Source: Melanopsichium pennsylvanicum (taxonomy: Eukaryota; Basidiomycota; Ustilaginomycetes; Ustilaginales). Taken from it: a stretch of DNA of 64,000 nucleotides. A program made the translations under genes and the position numbers. The stretch covers positions 682,001 to 746,000 of the forward strand of contig OAPG01000005.1 in the NCBI GenBank assembly GCA_900208305.1, read 5' to 3'. The notes below the pieces were generated by a model. It did not search any database. It was not told where the DNA came from and saw nothing but the letters and a program-made list of their open reading frames with translations. This document shows, piece by piece, positions 51,136-60,320 of the stretch; within the stretch, counting starts at the first letter, position 1; the number at the start of each line of letters is the position of its first letter.

Positions 51136-52995
51136 CTCCGGGAGCTTCTCAATTGCGAATGGGGCTTATTGAAGCTTAGAAGCGTTGAAGATCGAAAGGT
51201 TGCTTCGTATATGCGAGGGGAAGGCAAGTAGAGTATTCACGCAGCACAGAGCAAGTCCATGGGGGTACGCGGAGTCTTTTCCACAAGCGAGTTGGTCTTT
51301 GACGGCCGAAGGACAAGTCTCAGACTGCCTCGTCACCACTCGTCATACTCACGCAACACCAGGACGCCCTAGTCGTCATTTTTGCAAAGTGCAAAGAGGG
51401 GGGAAATACACAGGCATGATTCCGGGGGTTAGAAATGGTTTGATTCGCGCGTGCCGAGTGTCGCAAACTGTCTGGCACACTGCGCATTAATTGAGATCGG
51501 CGTTGACCGGGAGGGGGCGGTGTCAAAGCCTTGCCTTCTCGTATTGGTGCAACGTCATGAGGAAGCGCCAAGTGACGGCGAGATGCCTCGCAGCAGAGAC
51601 CTCGAAAGGCATGTGAACGTCTCTCACTTTGTTGAGCGGGGCTGTGGTTTGCTCACAGTGCACTGAACAGTCAGCCGAGGACGCGCAGGCACAGTCACGC
51701 CCATCGCGGCGGCGTGGCAACTGTCATGCTAAAAAAAGTGTACACAATGCGAAACTTCGAATTCTTCGCCTTGCCAAATTTGACAGTCTCTGCTTTTTGC
51801 CCGCGCTGTGTGAGAACCTTGCTGCATGAATGATGCGTTGCGGTGTCCACGAGCGCGCGAGCAGAGGCCCGGAGTACGGATTCGGCTTCACAAAAGTGGA
51901 GGTAAACGGCACCGGCTTACACCACAAGGCTCTGTGTAAGCTATGCGCCATAAAGACTCGGCCTTTCTTTCTCACACTTACAGTTCGAAGACACCGTTGC
52001 TTCCCCTCTTTCCCAACTATGCCGCTCCGAAAATCGATAGATGTGACTGTGGGAGGTAGCGCATTGAGTGCACTGAATTCTAAGCTCACAAAACGCTGGC
52101 ATTGTCGATGTTGCATGACAGCGAACTTCGAAGATCGACTCTAATCGATGAGGAACGGAACCTTCTTGTTGACTAGGAACCGGCAAGTCTCAAGCCGTGT
52201 GTGGCTACGTAGTTCAGGCCTCGCTTGCCATGCTTCTGTGAGCGTTTTGTCAAGAGACAACACTCCATTTAGCACACACACCTTCTTCAACGTTCCTGTG
52301 TCATTACTCACAAAGCAATGCTTTCCCGCCGACCTATATGCCGCGCGACTGTGAAGCCTACAAATGCTACACTCAGCAACAACCTCAGGGAAGCATCGAC
52401 GACCTAATGCAGAGTCGTGGAACAGAGACCCCAATGGACGTGAAAGGACAGATGAGAAGTTTGTGTGCGGCGTTTGACGGCTGCCGGAAAATGTCAAACA
52501 TGGCCGACTTGGGAGACTGACGTCATGCTGTGCGAAATGAAGCGACTTTTCATCTCGTACCAATTTGTCACTTTTGGAGCCTTGTAAAAGGGTATACTCT
52601 AACACTTCTCTCCATCATAATCTCAAGAGTTCAGCCCGATCTTACATTTGCGACCGATTTCATTCAAGACGGCATTGCGAATCACAAATCGCCTGAAACG
52701 GCGTGTCTCCGCAAGCACGACTCCCGCTGCGTTCGACCCGAGCCGATACGGATTCAACCTTGGCGCGGATGGGGGTATTACCGTTCGCTTGTTAGCTTCC
52801 TTCGGTCTCTTAACCTTGGCCGCTTTCCGGACCAACATCGTTTGACCCTTGCAGTCAGGCATCGCCACAACTACATTCCATTTCTTGGATGTTGCCAAGG
52901 GTACAAGGAGATGTGAAACTTTCGTGCACGCGAGTAAGAAGGATCGATATGCGATGTGAAACGATTGATACAAGTACAGAAATAGTAGAAGCGAA

Positions 52996-53030
52996 TGTGA
53001 TGTGATGTGATGTGATGTGATGTGATGTGA
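52996..53030. repeat. Microsatellite (TGTGA)7
   Basis: Seven perfect tandem copies of TGTGA are present, about 100 bp downstream of the utp11 stop (utp11 lies on the minus strand). Confidence 0.9.
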
Positions 53031-53125
53031 TAGGGTGACAAAAATATGTTTCTGCTAGGGTCAAATCTTGCAGCAACGTCTTTCAACGAGCAGCAGGTAG
53101 GAGACACAAGACGGACATCATGGAA

Positions 53126-54136
53126 TTAACGCTTCCTCTCCTTACTAAACTTGTAGACCCTCTTCTTGGGCTTCCCCGCATCATCCTCAGCATCACTCTC
53201 CTCATTGCCCGGCAAAGCCAACCCATTACTCGTGACTTTGCCCTTCATGACTGCATCCTCAAGCGCGTTCTTCTTGGCCTTGACCACCTGACTCCGACCA
53301 CCTTTGTGTGTCATGAGCGCACGCACGAGATTCAGTTTCTCTGCTGCTTGTTGAAGTTGATCCAGCCTAGCGTAACGAGAGGAGAGTTCTGTGACAAGGT
53401 ATCCCAAATGCTTGGAGCCCTTTTTGAGCGAGTTGGATGAGCTTGTGGGAGGTCCCAAAGATTCTTCATCGTCCGAAATGTCGCTGGGGAGATCGTCGAT
53501 CCAGTTTCTTTCGAATTCGTCTCCATCTTCTTCAATGGGCACGTTTCCGGGGGTGGAAGCGGAGGATGAGGAGTAGGAGCGGATGGCGTCTGCGTCGTCC
53601 AGCCAGACAGTTCTCTTGCCTTGAGCCCCGATCAATCCACCCGCCTTGCCACTACTCGGCTTCTTGGCCTTACCACTTGGCGTGACGATCAGGCCAGCCC
53701 TCTCCAAAGTGGGCCTTCTGTTTTCCTTCTCGTCTAGCCATTCTGTACTCAGACTCGCGACACTTGGCGCTATCCTCTCAACTAGTCCCCTCACTCTCTT
53801 CTTCTCGGCCACAATTTGCGCCCTGACGTATCCCACATCCTGGGTCTTGAGCAGCGCGACAACATCGTTATCCAGGACATCACTGGGCCTTGCATGCTGG
53901 TGCACACCGTTGCGAGTGGACGTGTTGATCATTCCAAAGTAAAATTCGTCCTTATTTCGCATAGCAGCCTTTTCGGAAAGACGCTTGAGCATGTCTCGCT
54001 TCTTGTGATGGTCTTTGGCTCGTAGCACATAGTCTTTGTGCTTTTCGAGCAGACCGAGTTTGGCGCGGCCGACGGGCTGCGATCGCTCCTTGTGGTTTCG
54101 CCTATGGACCGCATTTCGCATGGATGATCCAGACAT
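53126..54136 (-). CDS. utp11: U3 snoRNP protein Utp11
   Basis: The protein has 336 residues. The N-terminus SSMRNAVHRRNHKERSQPV, then RAKLGLLEKHKDYVLRAKDHHKKRD and LSEKAAMRNKDEFYFGMI, is the signature of Utp11, a small-subunit processome protein needed for 18S rRNA maturation in the nucleolus. The middle holds an acidic Ser-rich stretch (about 200-235). The C-terminus is basic with KKRVYKFSKERKR. Length is somewhat greater than the yeast protein (about 250) because of the inserts. The gene has one exon. Confidence 0.95.
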   Translation of the reverse strand: MSGSSMRNAVHRRNHKERSQPVGRAKLGLLEKHKDYVLRAKDHHKKRDMLKRLSEKAAMRNKDEFYFGMINTSTRNGVHQHARPSDVLDNDVVALLKTQDVGYVRAQIVAEKKRVRGLVERIAPSVASLSTEWLDEKENRRPTLERAGLIVTPSGKAKKPSSGKAGGLIGAQGKRTVWLDDADAIRSYSSSSASTPGNVPIEEDGDEFERNWIDDLPSDISDDEESLGPPTSSSNSLKKGSKHLGYLVTELSSRYARLDQLQQAAEKLNLVRALMTHKGGRSQVVKAKKNALEDAVMKGKVTSNGLALPGNEESDAEDDAGKPKKRVYKFSKERKR

Positions 54137-54583
54137 TATGAATATTGATTGTGTTAGGGGTGAATACTAAAGATGTTCGGTGGAAGCTGCGATGCTGTGT
54201 GGCCATGAAAAATGGTTGCACGTATCGATGACAAGCAAGGAGTCGCCCTGAACTAAGCTAAGCCGTTGATATTTGCCGAATGCCGGAATGTTTTTGACTA
54301 GTCGAAAGTGACCTGAACGAATTGCTGGTACGAGAACGAACGGGAGGGCGGGTGATGATGATGGCGAACAGCATGGACGAGGAAGGTTTGAGGTGGAGTA
54401 GCTTCTTCAGTCGTGTAGAACCCACCGTGCAGCTCAAATTTACGATTCCACCAAAATTTTCTGGAGTGCCTCAACGCACGTGACTAGACCCTGAATCGTC
54501 TTCGCGGCCTTTTTTGATCTCTGAACCTAACATGCTCGCAAATTTTGTTACCCACCCTTAGAGCCCACAAGGGAAAAAAATGG
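54137..54583. other. Spacer between utp11 and the 5S rRNA gene
   Basis: No coding frame of note. It includes the utp11 promoter and, at its right end, the 5S terminator (A run on the plus strand at 54574-54580). Confidence 0.5.
54574..54580 (-). terminator. Pol III T-run terminator of 5S
   Basis: Seven A on the plus strand read as seven T on the minus strand, three bases beyond the predicted 5S 3' end. Confidence 0.7.
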
Positions 54584-54701
54584 AACTGCAGCACCCAGGA
54601 TTCCCGCGTGGTCCCCCACCGCAGTACTGACTAGGCGATACCTTGCTTAACTTCGCAGATCGGACGGGATGCGGTGCTTTCAAGGTTCTGTGGCCGCAGA
54701 T
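54584..54701 (-). rRNA. rrn5: 5S ribosomal RNA
   Basis: Read on the minus strand, the gene begins ATCTGCGGCCACAGAACC and ends CCTGGGTGCTGCAGTT, giving about 118 nt, the usual fungal length. Universally conserved 5S elements are present: GAAAGCACCGCATCCCGTCC, the box A-like AAGTTAAGC and the box C region GGTGGGGGACCACGCGGGAAT near the 3' end. A T run follows directly downstream (plus-strand A run 54574-54580), as expected for a Pol III terminator. Exact ends are estimated to within a few bases. It stands alone between protein genes, so in this genome at least one 5S copy is dispersed rather than inside the rDNA repeat. Confidence 0.92.
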
Positions 54702-55008
54702 GTTAGACCTTTGAGTTCATAGCATTATGGATTCGAAAACAGAACACAGAAGGTTTGGGATGGCATTTTCTGTATTCTCAGCTAAGCCGCGAGAAATATC
54801 CGGTGGTCAAGGTCAGGCTCGGATGTCGGATAGCGTAATTTGAAGCCTCTGGTTGTACCTGATTTCGTTTCTTCCGAATGCACTTGTCTCCTGCCTTGTT
54901 AGCGTCCCACCCATCAGAACTGCATCTCATCTCAAGCAGGTCACTTCATCCTCTCAACAAGAAAAACTGGAACAAAGCCAGATTATCTCTCCTCAGTCTC
55001 AGAGATAG
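54702..55008. other. Divergent region: 5S rRNA / cox11
   Basis: About 300 bp with no coding frame. It should contain the 5S upstream region and the cox11 promoter. No repeat is recognised. Confidence 0.4.
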
Positions 55009-56289
55009 ATGATCATGGTAGGTCCAACTCTGACAGCCGCCACTTCGGCAGCAACCACATCAATGCGACTTTCAGCAATGCGCACTCCGCTTGGCATCCA
55101 ACTTAGCTCACCACTTCTTCGTATGGCGCATACTTGGGCTCTCGAATCAAGTCGTCCCAAAATCACCTCTACACGTCTTGCATCAGTTTCGACGAGGGGA
55201 AGCTTGTTACGAACGCACGTTTCGCCATTCTCCACTTCCTCTCGGTCGTCCGCTTCTCCCCAATCCACCACCTCTTCCTCCACCGTGTCAACTCCCTCTT
55301 CTGGTTCATCTCAATCTCGCGCCACCGCATTGATAGAAGAGTTCCAACGGCGTCAAAAGGAATCATACAAGCGAAGAAACCAATCGCTATTCATGTACTC
55401 GGCAGCTCTCATGGTCTTCACTCTAGGGTTTTCGTACGCTGCCGTACCCTTATATCGTGCGTTTTGCTCCGCGACAGGATTCAGCGGAACACCTATTACA
55501 GATCCAGAACGTTTCGCTCCATCTCGGCTTATTCCAGCATATGTTGACCCCACAACCAATGCGCCGACAAAGAGAATCAGAGTGACGTTTAATGCAGATG
55601 CCTCGGACGCTATTCCATGGAGCTTCACACCGCAACAGAAAGAGATTTATGTACTTCCCGGTGAAACTGCACTGGCATTCTACACTGCCAAAAACAAGAG
55701 CGATAAGGACATCATTGGCATTGCTACTTACAATGTCTCTCCTGATAGGGTAAGCTTTATAATCTCTTTTCTCTTCATGTTTTGCCTCCTTCATTACAAG
55801 TGCTGAACTTACCACCATCTCCCATCAAAATTTTCTTCCCTTCTTCACCTTTCTCTTTTTTTTCATCTGAACTTTGCTGCGTTGTCCCTGTAGATCGCAC
55901 CTTACTTTGCAAAAGTGGAATGCTTCTGTTTCGAGGAACAAAAGCTTCTGGCGGGTGAAGAAGTGGATTTACCAGTCTTCTTCTTTATTGATTCGGATGT
56001 TTTAGACGATCCAACCACAAAAGGTGTGGATGATGTCGTATTGAGTTACACATTTTTCAGTGCTAGAAGAAATCCTAAAAATGGTCAACTTGAGTAAGTA
56101 TCGACATATATCCCATTATCCAAAGACCGCAAACATAAAGTATGTTAATCGAAGGGAAAGGAGTGACATACTAATCCTTAATTATTATTCTTCTTGGTAT
56201 TTTTTGTTTTTTGTTTTCTTTCTTTGGCTCTCGACTCTGATAGACCGGATACCGATTTGAGCAAGTACACTGTTGGCAAGGATCTATAG
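55009..56289 (+). CDS. cox11: Cytochrome c oxidase assembly factor Cox11, three exons
   Basis: Exons are 55009-55749, 55894-56093 and 56244-56289, giving 328 residues. The introns use GTAAGC and GTAAGT donors and CCTGTAG and TGATAG acceptors. A long Ser/Thr/Arg-rich mitochondrial presequence is followed by one transmembrane helix (SLFMYSAALMVFTLGFSYAA) and the Cox11 domain: VPLYRAFCSATGFSGTP, IPWSFTPQQ, the copper-binding pair in VECFCFEEQ, and VDLPVFFFID. Cox11 delivers copper to the Cu-B site of subunit Cox1 in the inner membrane. Without splicing, the frame would run into a stop after SPDRVSFI; the junction DR-IAPYFAKVE restores the family sequence. The last exon encodes PDTDLSKYTVGKDL. 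An earlier or later ATG (55015, 55063) is also possible. Confidence 0.93.
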
Positions 56290-56447
56290 GAAGAGAAGGA
56301 GAAACAATCTACCAATACCTTTACTACCAAAACACTACTCTTAGACCCACTTCAATTCCTAGACAATTTGTTCTTTATTTTTTTTCCTTTTCATCAAATG
56401 TTTAAGATATCAAATCCAAAGTGACATGATGATATTTCATGACTTGG

Positions 56448-56736
56448 TGTCAGGACCGACATGTTACCTACGCTTGTGTGCACCAGTCCGATCTAACACT
56501 GGAAGGCCATAGGGTCGCCTACTGCGTCGCTGGCGCCGTAAACAACCTATGGTCCAACCATCTCTCCTACAGGGGTTGCCTACTGACCTCCGTCGCATGT
56601 ATTACTTAGTTTGCTCACTAGCAATAGAGTTCTTTGCGCATCCACGCCTGTGTCGCCTACGACCGCTCCGTACCCACAGCCCCTGCCCCCACAACCGTAG
56701 CCGCCACTGCGGTTCTCAGATCCTACGGTCTTAACA
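56448..56736 (-). mobile_element. LTR copy 1 of a retrotransposon (solo or truncated)
   Basis: A 289-bp unit has termini TGTTAAGACC...GGTCCTGACA when read on the minus strand, with the TG...CA ends typical of LTRs. It is clearly related to two other copies in the window (56865-57152 and 58248-58535) but the most diverged of the three, at roughly 80-85% identity by eye. I see no matching flanking direct repeat (left CTTGG, right GCGAT). No reverse transcriptase or integrase is visible nearby, so it is a remnant. Confidence 0.75.
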
Positions 56737-56864
56737 GCGATGCACCGCAAGCATTGGTAGAGGTAGCGTCGGAGCTATTGTCAGAAGGCTCCTCCACTGA
56801 TTGTTGGTTACAGGTGTTGACCATGATTGCTTACAACATTGTCCCACGGGGAGGTTGCATGTAA

Positions 56865-57152
56865 TGTTAAGACCGTAGGATCTGAGAACCGCAGTGGCGG
56901 CTACGGTCAGAGGTCAAAGGCTGTGGGTACGGAGCGGTTGTAGGCGACGTAAACAGGAAGGCGCAAAGAACTCTGTTGCTGGTGAGCAAACTAAGTAATA
57001 CATGTGACAGAGGCCTGTAGGCAACCTCTGCAGGAGAGATGGTTAGAACATATGCTGTTTGTAGCACCGGTGTCACCGTAGGCGGCCCTCCGGCAATCCA
57101 ATGTTAGATCGGACTGGTGCACACACGCGTAAGCAGCATGTTGGTCCTGACA
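56865..57152 (+). mobile_element. LTR copy 2, opposite orientation
   Basis: This 288-bp copy reads TGTTAAGACC...GGTCCTGACA on the plus strand, inverted relative to copies 1 and 3. It is closest to copy 3 (about 95% by eye). Flanking bases (TGTAA left, GTGCC right) do not form a target duplication, which suggests rearrangement or loss of one flank. Confidence 0.75.
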
Positions 57153-58247
57153 GTGCCGCACCTATTGCTGCTAATACGCTGGGATGCAGTAATGGTGAAA
57201 CATTCATTGTTAATGCTGTTCCAGAGCCAGAGGCAACCATATTATTACTGTTGACCAAGGTGGTAGAGGAAAGGGTGGCGTAGAGCATACATTGTGCAGC
57301 ATTGTTATTATCAACAACCATAGCAGTGCTAGCAAACCAATGTTCTGCAAATTTCCTTTGCTGTGGATGGCATAAAGATTGATCTGGGAAAGACACCCAC
57401 AGACGCTTGTTTTTGTAAATGTTGGATGCAGAAGATTTGTAGCTGTCTAATGGTGAAGCTGGTCTCCCACTACTAGGATCAACTGCTGCTCCAATGGGCG
57501 CTAGGAGCAGAGAGCCACACACACCGGATTCTTGTTCAGAGTTTTCCTTGCACCGCTGCATACTCCCACTGTCATTGGTGGGCAAAGTTGCAGAGGCCAA
57601 AGTGGGAATCACGGCTGGTACACTCTCCATCTGTGGTTTGAGCTTGGATTGAGGTGTCAACCCAGATTGCATGACCATCAACAATTCATGAGAATTTTCT
57701 CCAACTTTGGGCAGAGATCCCTGCATGACAGTTGGCAAAGCTTTTCTGGCGCCATTCCTGCTGCCACCAAAGAGCAATGTAATCCACAACTTGTCATCAA
57801 TGCCTCCACCCCCACTGCCACTTCTCCTACTGCTTTCTGACAAAGAATAGTTGGTGATCCAACCAAATCACAAATTATGCCTACACTTCTTCCCACTTCC
57901 TTTGACACTTTTGAAGCTCTGCCTGTCTTCAGAGGATACTTTGTGGCTGCACCTAGAAGAGCAAGGGTGGGATTAGGTGCCTGATTGATGACTGCCTTTG
58001 GTTGAGGAGCTGAGCAATGTGATGGATGCGCTGGCTGCTTTGCCCTGCTGCTTATTGATTCTTTTACTGCCAGAGTACAGGGATGCTGGGCGGCTTGGTA
58101 CAAAATGGTTAGAGCTTGCATGAGAGGTATCTTCATAATGATGGTGAGCAGGGATAGTCTATTTGTATTTGGGTGGTGCTCCCCTACAGGTGATGCAGCT
58201 ATATAATACAATCAACAACCTCCAGGAAGATAGGGCACTAGAGGTTG
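57153..58247 (-). pseudogene. Eroded coding sequence between inverted LTRs
   Basis: This 1.1 kb between LTR copies 2 and 3 carries two overlapping minus-strand frames (57073-57843 and 57678-58211) that together look like a frameshifted, Ser/Ala/Gly-rich gag-like protein. A run KKCRHN is followed by a stop and then SLSESSRRSGSGGGG in the shifted frame. No protease, integrase or reverse transcriptase motif is recognisable. Assignment to the element is an inference from position and composition; it could equally be an unrelated host-derived relic. Confidence 0.4.
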
Positions 58248-58535
58248 TGTCAGGACCAACATGCCGCCTACGCTTGTGTGCACCAGTCTGATCTAACACC
58301 AGATTGCCGGAGGGTTGCCTACGGTGACACCAGTGCTACAAACAACATATGTTCTGACCATCTCTCCTGCAGGGGTTGCCTACAGGCCTCTGTCACATGT
58401 ATTACTTAGTTTGCTCACTAGCAACAGAGTTCTTTGCGCCTTCCTGTTTACGTTGCCTACAACCGCTCCGTACCCACAGCCTTTGACCTCTGACCGTAGC
58501 CGCCACTGCAGTTCTCAGATCCTACGGTCTTAACA
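58248..58535 (-). mobile_element. Solo LTR copy 3 with 5-bp target duplication
   Basis: A 288-bp unit, TGTTAAGACC...GGTCCTGACA on the minus strand, is bordered by GGTTG on both sides (58243-58247 and 58536-58540). A perfect 5-bp target duplication at an otherwise complete LTR is the mark of integrase-mediated insertion followed by LTR-LTR recombination. Relative to copies 1 and 2 it has lost several CpG dinucleotides. Confidence 0.85.
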
Positions 58536-58541
58536 GGTTGG

Positions 58542-58583
58542 GCATTGCAGCGCAGACCAAGCAATCTCTCTGCGCTGCAATGC
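58542..58583. repeat. Perfect 14-bp inverted repeat with 14-nt loop
   Basis: GCATTGCAGCGCAG (58542-58555) and its exact reverse complement CTGCGCTGCAATGC (58570-58583) flank a 14-nt loop. It sits immediately beside the solo LTR. Confidence 0.9.
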
Positions 58584-60320
58584 AATCACTCTCCTTCTTC
58601 CTCTCCACCATCTTCTCAACAACACAGAACTTGCCTGTCAGGGGCCGCTGTGCCAAACTTGAGCTTTGCATTGAGATCCGCTGAAACCGTCTGTTTTAGC
58701 ATGTTTGAGATTGAGACCCAATAAACAGGCCGGTTCTATTGTGTTTTGCTATGAAATCCGCTGCACAACTCTTGAGCTGACTGACCACTGTGAACACTCC
58801 GTTCAGAGGTAATGCGGCTCATCTGTATGTTGTAAGACCTTCACGATGCACAAGTGTTCTTGATGCAAGTGTTGGTCACCATCAGGGACTGCTTTGGATG
58901 GTCTTGAAGCTGTTGTGTTAATGGAATGGCTATGGTGGAGGTTCTGTGACCGCGGTTGAGGTTCTGCCTACAGTTGAGGTGCTGTAGTGTCAGTGATGGT
59001 GCTGACAATCATTGATGAGGCTTGTCTCCTTATACTGAGGAGAACACAGACACTGGATAGCTGCAATATCGTATGATTGCAGCTGTTGACGAGAACTATA
59101 TACTGAGTAACTGATAACAACTTGTAAAGTAAAGACTGGGTAAATGTAAAGTAGAGTGGATGAGCCCTGCTCCTCCACAACTGTAAAGACTGTGTTCTTA
59201 TATACCTATGGCCCTCCAGGGGCTCCCCTTTGTCCGCTATGACCCCTGTACACCAGGGTGTCGATGGCCACCAGAGTGTCAACGTATCTGCAAGCTCAGG
59301 CCCTGTGCTAATCAGTGCCAACTGTCAGCAACCATGATGTCCACAAGCTTGGGCCCCGTGCTAATCAGTGCCAACTGTCAGCAACCATGCCGTCCACAAG
59401 CTTGGGCCCTGTGCTAATCAATACCAACTGTCATCAACCATGACAACCACGTGCTTGGGCCCCGTGCTAACCAATACTGGCTGTCAGCAACCATGACACA
59501 CCCAGCGGACGGTCCTACATCATGTTGCACCTGCCCATCAGGCCTCCTGTACCAGCCGGAGACCTTGTGTCATCCTCAAGACCCTACGTTGCCTTGGCCG
59601 GTTGATACTGGCGTATGGCGGACGTTGCACTGATATTGGATGAAGCCACGTGTTCTAATGGATGTCAAACTGAAACCCAATAGAGCACGGTGTTTCACCG
59701 GGTTTGAAATCCACCTCCGGTAACATTGCCAAGGCTGTGTTATTTCTCAAATTTTTCCTGCCCATTCCACATTCTCTTCTTCTGTACATTTTTCTTTCAC
59801 TTTCATTCCTTTAGGTCTCACCCACATTTTGCCTTGCTTTCATGCAATGCTTGACCAACCATGCCTTACAGCCATGGCTGGGAGCTTGCAAGCAACTCTC
59901 CCAAGTTAGGCAATTAATGGTTTTTCCTCTTTTCTGTTCTGGTTATGTTAAAGTCTCCTTTGGTTTCCTTGGTTGTGAGAAATCTTGTGGCGCTTAGTTG
60001 TGTTGATGTTTGTGAGTATATGAGATTCAACAAATCCAGAAAATCACAGGTTTGGGCCTAAAGACTATCCTGTCTCGTGTGTCTTTGTTGTTGGTTGGGC
60101 TCGCTTTTTTCCGAACAAACTGCCAACTTATAAGCCTCTCTCTACAGAAATTTGGTACAAGTCGAGACCAAAGCGCACTTGGACCACCCAAACCACTCTA
60201 ACTTACTCCACTTCTGCGCTCATTGATTTCTCAGTGTCACACCATCATCGAGCTGGTCTTTGCCAAGCTTCGCCATCACATGACATCACGCAACGAGTCA
60301 AAGGCGCGACATCCTTCAAC
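58584..60320. other. Transposon-like intergenic region before orc4
   Basis: There is no intact gene. The DNA looks depleted in CpG compared with the flanking genes. On the minus strand, a TATATAAG motif (about 59195-59207) lies downstream of the 53-bp repeats and upstream of about 220 bp ending near 58983, which resembles the U3-R-U5 order of another LTR. Possible ends are TGATGTAGGACC near 59522 and ACACTACA near 58983, but no target duplication was found. The last few hundred bases contain the orc4 promoter. Confidence 0.35.
59301..59500. repeat. Minisatellite, about 3.8 copies of a 53-bp unit
   Basis: Units begin at 59301, 59354, 59407 and 59460 with CCCTGTGCTAA or CCCCGTGCTAA and share CCAACTGTCAGCAACCATG (one position varies between copies) and CACAAGCTTGGG. 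The spacing is exactly 53 bp each time. The last copy is partial. Confidence 0.85.

Larger units (their letters stand above)
51069..53125. other. 2 kb intergenic region
   Basis: Contains the ferritin-like gene promoter and the 3' flank of utp11. Several chance frames of 60-150 codons exist on both strands, none with a recognisable protein. A (TGTGA)n microsatellite lies at 52996-53030. Confidence 0.45.

Noticed and set aside
52338..52520. 60-codon frame with four cysteines (starts MPRDCEAYKC)
   Set aside because: The cysteine spacing fits no small-Tim or CHCH pattern, there is no signal peptide, and it sits among many chance frames.
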